IMG/VR virus record: IMGVR_UViG_3300023176_001774
Span: 1-36,067 of that record
Strand: one strand, 5' to 3'
Length of the DNA stretch: 36,067 nt
Source of the DNA: a virus
Both the position numbers and the translations under genes were made by a program. This document shows, piece after piece, positions 18,001 to 26,300 of this stretch. The first letter of the stretch is position 1; each line of letters opens with the position of its first letter. The notes under the pieces are model-generated. The model saw only the letters and a list, made by a program, of their open reading frames with translations. It was not told the DNA's origin and made no database searches.

Positions 18001-21000
18001 CGCTCAATTGCCAGTTGGTACACAAAAGTTTGTTGGATTTACTGAACAAAACTTTATCATTACTGTACTAGATAAAGGATCTTCTACAGTTGTAGAAAAT
18101 GGTGATATTGTTTATATTGATCCAAGATACGTCACTATTACAGATTCTCAAGTTACTGCTAGCACAGTTACAGCTGGCGCTTTGGCAATTGAAGGACTAC
18201 CACAGAATTACTTTGGAACCATCCTTGATGGCAACTATCCAACTCTCAAATTAACCGCTACGGTAGAGATCGACAAAGCACGTCCTAGATTAAAAACTGT
18301 AGTCAGAAATAAGAGAGTTGTTGTCGTTTCAAGTGGTGACCGTGTAATTCCTATTAGAGGTCAAGATTATGATTCTGATATTATTGAAACGTTCTCATAT
18401 TCTGATGTATTTAAATTAAAGTATATTTACGAAGGAACGGTAACTAATCCACCATCAGTAGATAGATCTGGTAATTTGATTAGTGGAACAGACGTTACAT
18501 ACAAGTTTAGTTTTGACAATGGTCAGCGTGACACTTATTATGATGTTTCTAGAATTATTCTAAAACCTGGATTTGATGCTCCTACAGGTCAGTTAATTAT
18601 TGCTTTTGATTACTTCAACCATTCTGCTGGAGATTTCTCTACCGTTGATTCTTATGTACACGAAGCTGGTGTTACAGCGGAAGAAATTCCTTTGTTTAAC
18701 TCAGAAGCAAATGGTTTAGTAGCACTTAGAGATTGTATTGACTTTAGACCAAAGGTAGACAATAACACTACAATTACTGGTTTCCAAGATAACTCAATTG
18801 TTTCTCTATTCGATTCTACCGACTATATTAGCTTTACTGGTAATGGCGGCATTCCTTCTGCTACTCCTGCTCCAGATACAAATCTAATCTTTACTATGTC
18901 ATTTAGTGAGAAGCAGTATCTTGATCGTATTGATGGATTGTTCCTTACCAAGCAAGGAGATTTTGTTGTCAAGAAAGGCAACTCTTCTCTCAACCCATCC
19001 AAACCAGAACCAATTGATGATGCTATTTCTCTTTGCTATCTACATATCCCTGCTTATACTAACAGCAGCAAAGATGTAAGAGTTATCCCAGTTGATAACA
19101 AGCGTTATACTATGAAGGACATCGGTAAGTTAGAGAAGCGTATCGAACGTCTTGAATACTACACTACTCTAAGCATTCTAGAGCAGCAAACACAGAACAT
19201 GCAAATCAAGGATGATCTTGGTCTAGAAAGATTTAAGAGTGGATTCCTTGTAGATAACTTCGAAGCACATAGAGTTGGAAATCTTAAATCAGTTGATTAC
19301 AAGTGTGCTATTGACACTCAGCAATCTGTTCTTAGACCACAATCTAAGGAAGATAGCTTAAGTCTTAGAGAAATCAACACAAGAGATGACCAAAGACAAG
19401 TTGCTGGTTACACAATTAAGAATGGAGTTGTTTCTCTGCCATACACTGAAGTAGAAGTTTTGGGCAACAAAAATGCTACTAAAACTATTAATCCAAATCC
19501 ATTTGTTGTCATTCAATATGTTGGCGAGTCAGTGATTACTCCACAACAAGATTCTTGGTATGATCAATCCGTCGCTCCTCTTGTTTCTGATTCTAATACT
19601 AAACTAAATTCTATTTACTTAGCAAAAGAAGAATATCTTGCTGATGCTTATTCTAGTATTTACAATTCATTTATTGTAAACTGGTGTGGTACTGACCAAG
19701 CATTCTTGCCAATTGAATCTCTAGCAAATGTCAACAGTGAAGATTTAGAATCTTCAGTACAAACTGCCAGTGTTGCTAGTTCTTCTAACACCAGTCCACA
19801 GAATAATGAACTTGGAAAGGGACAATCTTCAAGGCAGGTTGGTAATAAGAAAATTGCTAGTTCTGTAACGTTCTTTGCTAGATCAATTCCAATTAAGTTT
19901 GTTGTCAATCGTCTGAAGCCTAATACCAGAGTATACGTCTTCATGGAAGGTCGTGATATTAATGGATGGGTAGTTCCTGATACGAGATTTACTGGTATTG
20001 CTGGAAACTCTTTAACTTCATTTGGATCTGAACTTGTAACAGATTCTAATGGTAATCTCAGTGGTATCATTATAGTTCCAGCAGGTCTAAAACCAACTCC
20101 AAATACCAGATGGACTGGTAACGTTGATACAGTTTCATACAGTGAAGGTTCTGAAGAGGTTAGATTTACAACTGGCGTTAAGACCATCAGATTTACATCA
20201 AGTGATCAAAATCAAGATAAAGCATCTGCTGATACATATGCCGAAGTTCAGTTCTATGCTACTGGAGCTCTTCCAAACAATCCTCCAAGTATTACATCTA
20301 CACAAGCAGCATTCTTCAAATCAAATGAGGGTGTACAATTAGTTGATAGCAATACCGACAACCCAATCAAACCAAATCCTCTTGCTCAAACATTCAAGGT
20401 TGAGAATTTCCCACTTGGTATGATGACAACTGGTGTAGATCTCTTCTTCCAGAAAAAGAGTTCTTCCGTTCCTTTAAGAGCATATTTGACCGATGTCGTT
20501 TCTGGTAAACCAGGAAAGAATATTATCCCTGGCACACAAGTGTCTCTTAATCCAGAAACATATTTAAAAGTGTATGTAACGGGCGAGAAAGAGACGGTAA
20601 CTATTGGTAAGGGTGAATATGTATCTGGAACTAGTTCTAACGCTTCTGGACCTATTTTGAAGGTACTGGACGCTAATAACGTAGAGGTTGGTGATGAGTC
20701 AAGCACTACATTTGAGTTAAACAAAGAACAAGTTTACACTTTGGTTCTAAGCAATCATAATGGAACAGCATTTGTTCCAAACGAATCACTATCAATTCCT
20801 TCTATTGTTAGTTACAATGCTAAGAATAATACCACTTTAGGAATTTTTATTGCTAAAGATTCTGGTAAGGTTACGAGATTAAAAGTTCTCGACACTGGCG
20901 ACAATTACGAAACCGCTTCGTTAACAATTGAAAGTCCACAACTTCCAGGTGGTTCTTCTGCTACTGCCAGCGTTGGTGTTTCTGATGGCAAGGTTTACAA

Positions 21001-23137
21001 TGCTGAAATTTCTCTATCTGGTCGTGGTTATACTGAAGCTCCATCAGTTGTTATCAAAGGTGTAGGAACTGGTGCTGCTGGTGCTATCATTCAATCATTC
21101 ATTGAAATTGATACACCTGCTGTTAGCATGGGTATTGCTACAGACTTCGAAGGTGATATTGAATCAACTACACCAACCAACTTCAAGTTTAAGCACCCAG
21201 TTTATCTACAGAACAATACCGAATATGCTTTAGTAGTAGAGACTGATTCTTTGGATTATGCTCTCTGGGCATCTAAGTTGGGAGAAATTGAAATTGCTAC
21301 CAGCAATGTAGTTACTACACAACCTTTACTTGGTTCTGTTTATAAGTCACAAAATACAGATAACTGGACAGAAGACTTGTTCGAAGATTTGAAGTTTGTT
21401 CTATATCGTGCTAATTTTGATATTGCTACTGAAGGAAATCTAGAACTTACTAATGATTCTTTAGGTTATGAATTGCTAGACATTTCTCCTTTCGAAACCA
21501 GTGTTAGATCTCCATCTAATGCCACATCACCACTCTTCAAAAATAATAATTCTATTATTAAAGTAAATCATAGAAACAATGGATTTGAAGATAGTGGCAA
21601 TTCGTATGTGTTCTTTGCTAATACACAAGACGTTGGTGGTATCTCAAGTGCTACTCTGAATGGAAGATTGTTTAAAGTTTCTAACTCTGGTTTAGATTTC
21701 TATAACATTGTTTCTCCAAACCCAGCTGGTTCTAGCGTACTTGGTGGCGGAGATAAGGTTATTGCTTCTTTCAACAGAAAGTATGAAAGACTTTATGCTC
21801 AGATTCCTCACTTAGAACTAGAGGGAACTAAGATTGATACATTTGTTTCAACAACTAACGTTATTCCAACGGATGCCAGTGTAACAAATTACGATTCTTA
21901 TTCTATAACCGACTATGAACAAACTTTCTTAAATGAAGAGCATTTCTTTATTAATCAGAAGATTGTTGCTTCGGACATTAACTCTATTACCAATGGCATT
22001 AAAGACAGTCTTAAGTATAAGTTGAGACTTAAGTCAACAAACTCTGCTGTTTCCCCAATCGTCGATCTTAGAACTGCTTCTGTCAAGACAGCATCAAACC
22101 GTGTAGAAAATGCCACTGGTTATGAGAATCGTTATGGTAAGAGAAATCAAATTCTAACTTTCTTACCACTGTTTGATATCACTGTAGCTGTTTCTGGTGA
22201 CAACTCCGATCAATTTGTAGCAGGAACTGTTATTGTTGGACAAAATTCTAAAGCAGAAGGATATGTCGTATCATACGAAAATGGAACTGCTCGTATAAGA
22301 TTGAGAACACAAACAGAATTCCAGGCAAGTGAGTCATTAACGTTGATCAACACCTCAGGTGAGACTGTTGGTGATGTCAGTTTACAAGTTGGAAACATTT
22401 CTAGAATTACATTTAACTTTAGTGTTGGATCTAACTTAATTGCTTATTATCCTTTTGATACTGATACGGATTACAACAACAAGATCAATGGCAAAATTGT
22501 TCTGTGGGATCCAGAAGAAAATATTCTTGTGGTTGAGAATGCTTTTGCTCCCATTAATAACAACTACACTGCCAGCAACACAGAAGATACTGCTTATGTA
22601 AGGTTAGCTTCTTCAACTAGTCAGCAGGCAGATATCTTTAGAAAAGGTGATGTTATCAAGACAACTGCTGGAACAGAATCATTCCTAGAGATTGCTACAA
22701 TGACATTTGATACTGGTATTGATTATGTACCAGAAACAGATTCTTCTAATAGTTCTGCTATTGCCAAATACGTTACTAAGGAAGTTTCTATTAACAATCC
22801 TGGCAGTTCTATTACGGTTAAAACTACAGTTAACCTTCCTGATATTGAGAATGTCAAAGTATATTACAAAATTAAAGAAGCTTCGAGTTCTATCAATTTT
22901 GAAGATACTAATTGGATTCCTTTCAATAAAGATGGCAATCCAGATTTTGATGTTATTGCTACTCCAGCAAATTCAATCTCTGGTCAATTTGAAAAACAAG
23001 AAGATTATCAAGAACTAACATATAGTGCTTCAGATCTTCCAGATTTCAGTTCATTTGCTGTCAAGATTATTATGAAATCTGAAAACCCAGCATATGTTCC
23101 TAAAGTACAAGACCTACGAGCAGTTGCTTCATACTAA
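15065..23137 (+). CDS. Giant DUF4815-type virion structural protein
   Basis: The product has 2690 residues. The N-terminus (MPQKTNLNVAPYYDDFDADK, then SIQTRELTSLQSILQNQIES) is the hallmark of the DUF4815 family found in many T4-like and other marine phage virion proteins. DUF4815 sequence seems to extend to about residue 1250. A coiled-coil segment follows near residue 1345 (KDIGKLEKRIERLEYYTTLS). A beta-sandwich-like stretch starts near 1608 (FVVNRLKPNTRVYVFMEGRD) and continues through PNPLAQTFKVENFPLGMMTT. Residues about 1930-2010 hold paired GSGY-type repeats that look inserted. The gene lies where T4 has genes 9 to 12, so an outer baseplate or fibre-attachment role is likely. No similarity to T4 gp9, gp10, gp11 or gp12 is obvious. 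Its ribosome binding site is buried in the hairpin at 15015-15063. The next gene overlaps its stop codon (TAATG). Confidence 0.75.
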   Translation: MPQKTNLNVAPYYDDFDADKNFYKVLFRPGYSIQTRELTSLQSILQNQIESYGKFLFKQGQQVIPGEVGLNTKLDFVKLSSVSEVAVNEGGQIVYKKYDIKKLVNTDLRGINSGVVGKVVSAEYGSDIEADTLFVKYTTSGDANNESTFRQGETLEVIDGINTPLLVVGTDGSVLPTSINVTDPVSGNVNSFSSPAMGFATAVEVQEGIYFVNGFFVKNQKQLLIINKYYDKASAKVGFTINEDIVTPEQDGSLYDNARGFSNASAPGAHRLSIDLTLTKFDYGANTDKNFIQLLQIKEGSVEKQVKAADYSLLEETLARRTYDESGDYVVDDFDYSIREYYQKGFNNGVYALSEETGLVNGYSEVDAADRMVLTVSSGKAYVKGYEIVNKESKPLEVEKGRDTLSRDNVTLKSRGLPEFNITNVYGSVPLNNVGDTITGYPTVTLNSTFTDGTIGFSGLEASSYYKRTVNRRSKQLGINTGIKTIWVQLSGTVPSNTDAIPNTLWFVTTRGTGSVLGKSVEVIAKSLVTREDIAAATTFAELTVIGDKAILDEFLLEYDTGFPNVFEKYLYQTEAAMLSETGEWGTIRDYNASITPVIGLAKPKNFRLINRALGFNPDTDIVLSRGRSGTQTPYEATFGFSYFNPTFFTKLTLDRSIADGTFTKGKYIYGKESKAYAVIENDTTENFSGNNTLFVTTLFGQFISGETIIDEANNTIKIAKNNTLSHFVVTKRGANYDGSENMFINGAEYDQSKIDLSYNSSGTAIVSAVILDQKVRNIEYFSPPVVTLTGDDDNATPAIIVPVLFRDTVLTYTPQNVKSFASVYNNYTFTADIDVSSSSYATYTQISDFSFFGSEGGKYLECNGFGANLTGLIQGDIIQFTDADNNVIRTVVQYVTEPSGIDKSRIYLDYSLPADVVNATIIKLRPRIANSSSSLVFPTGSKQVASLVSDTSDTKFKYYIRKDFVTELSAAGGLLTFTAQLPVGTQKFVGFTEQNFIITVLDKGSSTVVENGDIVYIDPRYVTITDSQVTASTVTAGALAIEGLPQNYFGTILDGNYPTLKLTATVEIDKARPRLKTVVRNKRVVVVSSGDRVIPIRGQDYDSDIIETFSYSDVFKLKYIYEGTVTNPPSVDRSGNLISGTDVTYKFSFDNGQRDTYYDVSRIILKPGFDAPTGQLIIAFDYFNHSAGDFSTVDSYVHEAGVTAEEIPLFNSEANGLVALRDCIDFRPKVDNNTTITGFQDNSIVSLFDSTDYISFTGNGGIPSATPAPDTNLIFTMSFSEKQYLDRIDGLFLTKQGDFVVKKGNSSLNPSKPEPIDDAISLCYLHIPAYTNSSKDVRVIPVDNKRYTMKDIGKLEKRIERLEYYTTLSILEQQTQNMQIKDDLGLERFKSGFLVDNFEAHRVGNLKSVDYKCAIDTQQSVLRPQSKEDSLSLREINTRDDQRQVAGYTIKNGVVSLPYTEVEVLGNKNATKTINPNPFVVIQYVGESVITPQQDSWYDQSVAPLVSDSNTKLNSIYLAKEEYLADAYSSIYNSFIVNWCGTDQAFLPIESLANVNSEDLESSVQTASVASSSNTSPQNNELGKGQSSRQVGNKKIASSVTFFARSIPIKFVVNRLKPNTRVYVFMEGRDINGWVVPDTRFTGIAGNSLTSFGSELVTDSNGNLSGIIIVPAGLKPTPNTRWTGNVDTVSYSEGSEEVRFTTGVKTIRFTSSDQNQDKASADTYAEVQFYATGALPNNPPSITSTQAAFFKSNEGVQLVDSNTDNPIKPNPLAQTFKVENFPLGMMTTGVDLFFQKKSSSVPLRAYLTDVVSGKPGKNIIPGTQVSLNPETYLKVYVTGEKETVTIGKGEYVSGTSSNASGPILKVLDANNVEVGDESSTTFELNKEQVYTLVLSNHNGTAFVPNESLSIPSIVSYNAKNNTTLGIFIAKDSGKVTRLKVLDTGDNYETASLTIESPQLPGGSSATASVGVSDGKVYNAEISLSGRGYTEAPSVVIKGVGTGAAGAIIQSFIEIDTPAVSMGIATDFEGDIESTTPTNFKFKHPVYLQNNTEYALVVETDSLDYALWASKLGEIEIATSNVVTTQPLLGSVYKSQNTDNWTEDLFEDLKFVLYRANFDIATEGNLELTNDSLGYELLDISPFETSVRSPSNATSPLFKNNNSIIKVNHRNNGFEDSGNSYVFFANTQDVGGISSATLNGRLFKVSNSGLDFYNIVSPNPAGSSVLGGGDKVIASFNRKYERLYAQIPHLELEGTKIDTFVSTTNVIPTDASVTNYDSYSITDYEQTFLNEEHFFINQKIVASDINSITNGIKDSLKYKLRLKSTNSAVSPIVDLRTASVKTASNRVENATGYENRYGKRNQILTFLPLFDITVAVSGDNSDQFVAGTVIVGQNSKAEGYVVSYENGTARIRLRTQTEFQASESLTLINTSGETVGDVSLQVGNISRITFNFSVGSNLIAYYPFDTDTDYNNKINGKIVLWDPEENILVVENAFAPINNNYTASNTEDTAYVRLASSTSQQADIFRKGDVIKTTAGTESFLEIATMTFDTGIDYVPETDSSNSSAIAKYVTKEVSINNPGSSITVKTTVNLPDIENVKVYYKIKEASSSINFEDTNWIPFNKDGNPDFDVIATPANSISGQFEKQEDYQELTYSASDLPDFSSFAVKIIMKSENPAYVPKVQDLRAVASY

Positions 23138-23337
23138 TGAAATACTTAAAAGTAGAAGGTCACGATAACTTGGTTCGTGACCTTGATACGGGAGCTATTA
23201 TCAATACAGATAAACCTTCTCGTAACAACCTTTCTCATACAATGACCAATGCTCTTCATGACATAAATACTTTGAAGGAAGAACTATCTGAAATCAAACT
23301 ACTTCTTAGAGAGATCGTAAGAAATGCCAGCAATTAA
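23137..23337 (+). CDS. Small coiled-coil protein, conserved-type (66 aa)
   Basis: The ATG overlaps the previous stop as TAATG, so translation is probably by re-initiation. The gene also overlaps the next one by 14 nt. The protein begins MKYLKVEGHDNLVRDLDTGA, predicted to be beta, and ends in a leucine-rich amphipathic helix (residues about 38-63, with INTLKEELSEIKLLLREIV). It has no Cys and no membrane segment. A short N-terminal strand pair followed by a coiled coil suits an adaptor, capping protein or chaperone for the flanking giant proteins. That role is inferred from context alone; I do not recognise a named family. Confidence 0.7.
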   Translation: MKYLKVEGHDNLVRDLDTGAIINTDKPSRNNLSHTMTNALHDINTLKEELSEIKLLLREIVRNASN

Positions 23338-26300
23338 CGTCGCCAGAACAGATACCTTTGAGGTTCAAAGGCAAAAGATTAACCAGATTGGAGATATCCT
23401 ATCGAACATTTCCGCTGGCGGAAGTGATCTCCAAACTGGTAATTTGAAATTGGGTGATGGTACAAAAGAAGTTCCTTCTCTTTCTTTTATTAGTGATTCT
23501 ACATTAGGTTTATACAAACCAGACAATTCACAGATTTCTTTTGTATCTGATGGTAAAGATTTAATCAGACTTGAAACGGAAGCATTTTATACGTTTCAAG
23601 ATTTATATGTAAGAAAGAAAACATTAACGTCGGCTGGTTTTTCTATTACGAACGCTGGACAAAATTATGATGTTGGCAATTTTAGTGATGTCAATGTAAT
23701 TGGTGGTTCTGGATCTAATGGTTCTGTAAATTTAGTTGTAGAATCTTTTGGCGGTGATATAACATCTGCTGGTAGTAATTATCTAACAGGAAGTTATAGT
23801 TCCATTCCATTGGTTTCTGATGGTGCTGGATCGGGAGTAACTGCAAACTTTACTACAGGAACTCCAGTATTTGTAATTCAAAGTGGTGGTTCTGGATATA
23901 CTGATGGTGTTTATAGCAGTATCAATGTAGTATCTAGTGGGAGTGGTCAAGAACAGCAACTTACCCTAGAATTTACTGGCGGACAGTTAACTTCTATTAC
24001 TGTAGAAAATGAGGGTCTATACCATTTAGCAGGAGATACTTTTAGCGTTCCAAATTCTGAGTTACTTTATTTTGACGAAGATCTTCAGGAAGAAGTACAA
24101 AGTGGTGGAGCTGGTGCCACTATTGCTATCAGTAACAATCCAAATACTATTGATACAACAACAGTAGAATTTGTAACTAAAGGCGACGGACATGCTGTTG
24201 GAGATAACCTAACTACTCCAGGATCTCAAACCTTTACTGGAGATCTTGGTGGTACTGTATCTGGAGTGTCTACTACTTTAGGAGCAGGAACAAGTATTAC
24301 AGTTGCTTCTACTGCTGGTATTATTGCTGGTATGGATGTTCTTCAGGTATCTGGGGATGGTCAACTTGCCGATGATACAACTGTTGCTAGCGTCACAAAT
24401 TCCACAACTCTAGTATTATCTGCTGCCCCAGCAGCCTCTGGTGCTGTTGTTTTAGATTTTTCTAGTTCATCTCTTAGTAGCATTGCTTTATCTGGAGATG
24501 TATCAACTATTATTTTAGGATCTTCTATTAGTGGTGGTGGATATACTGGAGAAGTTACTGGTGTCGATACTGACTTAAATGAAATTAGTATTGTACCAGA
24601 TAGTACAACTGCAGCAAGTAATGTAACTTTTACAATTGATCCCCCATATGGCACGGGATCGGGATTTAATTTTTTAATTGATGCTGTTGGTGTTGTTACA
24701 AGTGCTTTAGTAAATAACGAAGGAAATGGATACGATGCTGGTGATGTATTAGCAGTTAATGCTGCTGATCTAACAAATCCAATTCCAGTATTTGTATCCG
24801 TATTTGAGGGACAGCAAGTTACTGCTACAGGAAACGTTAATGTTTCTGTCGGTGATAACGTTAATACATATACGCCACCAGATGCCGAAGCAGGAACTCC
24901 AGCATCATATGGTCCAGATTTAGAAGTTATTGAAGTTATTAATGGTACTACTTTCATTGCTTCTAGTGAAGAGCAGTTAGGGCAGGGAGTTCAGTTTTCT
25001 GTCAATGCTGGAGGCACAGTATATACATCTGATGAATCTATCCCAGCAAATAGATATTACGCTGGATTTGATGAAGAAAATCAAACTTTAACACCAACAC
25101 TTACTCTTTATATTGGTAGTAAGTATCAATTCCAACAAACTGATGGTTCATTTGGTACACACCCACTATCATTCTCTAGTCATCCAGATGGAAGTAGAAA
25201 TCTAGTCTCTGGGGTGACAGCAGATTTAGATGTTGCTTCAACTACAATTACTGTATCAGATCCTACTGGTATTCTTGTAGGCATGGTGGTATCTGTTACT
25301 GATGGAGATGGTGGTGTTAATATTGGCACTACTGTTCAAGATGTTACAGGAAGTGTTGTTACGTTGTCAGAAGTTCCCACTACAAGTGGTGTAGGGACAA
25401 CTTTAAGTTTTAGTGGTGCTCCATTTACTGATGGTCTCACTTCTACTTCTGATGGATCTATTCTAGAAATTACAGCTTCAACTCCAGATCCTTTATATTA
25501 CTACTGCCCTAATCATGACGGCATGGGAGGATCACACGATCCAGATCCAAATAACCCCAAAGTTTTTGGCGATGGGTTTGAACTAACTATTATTAGTGTT
25601 GCTATTGACGACACCATTTCTTTTGATGTAAGCACTGGAACAATAAATTCTACCGACATTGCTTCTGAAACAGGTTCTATTAAAGACCTCACAGCAGAAA
25701 CTAAAATAGACACTGCTCTTATTAATGCTACGGATGTAGTTGCTACTAATATCACAGCAACATCTGGTTCTAATTTGTCTTTAGCATCATCTGGTGATGT
25801 TGATGTCACTGCTGTTAATTTTAAAGTAGGTGACATTGTTTTAAATTCTGCTAATAATAGCATTACATCTACTGGAGATATTAAGACATCAACAGTATTG
25901 AACGTCAATGATGTTACTACTATTACAAACAACACCATTGCTACCAATGCTACTAATGATTTAATTTTACAACCTGGATTTGGAAAGGTAGCTAAAGTAG
26001 ATCAAGTCACTGCTTTGACTCTACCTGTTGGAGATACAAGTCAAAGACCACAAGTACAAGAAAGTGGGCAAGTTAGATTCAACAGTGAAACAAATCAGTA
26101 TGAAGGATATAGTTCCTTAAATGGTTCTTGGTCTTCTCTTGGTGGTGTACGTGACCTGGATGGGGACACTACAATTCTTGCCGAATTAAATGTTGGTGAT
26201 GATGACGATACTTTATGGTTCAGAAATGATGGTAACTACACATTAAAATTAGATAGAAATTTCTTAGATTTTAATACTGTCAAAGACATTAAATCCACAA

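Noticed and set aside
19660-20187. Minus-strand frame (175 codons) opposite the DUF4815 gene
   Set aside because: Same reason: a shadow of a conserved plus-strand gene with no independent support.
24361-24957. Long minus-strand frame (198 codons) opposite the 1409-residue gene
   Set aside because: It lies wholly antisense to a clear coding gene, has repetitive Val/Thr/Ser composition expected from the reverse complement, and lacks a ribosome binding site or gene context.
25150-25530. A phage-carried plastocyanin gene (auxiliary photosynthesis gene)
   Set aside because: The C-x2-H-x2-M motif is inside a 1409-residue fibre-like protein in the same frame, with no separate start, stop or signal peptide.
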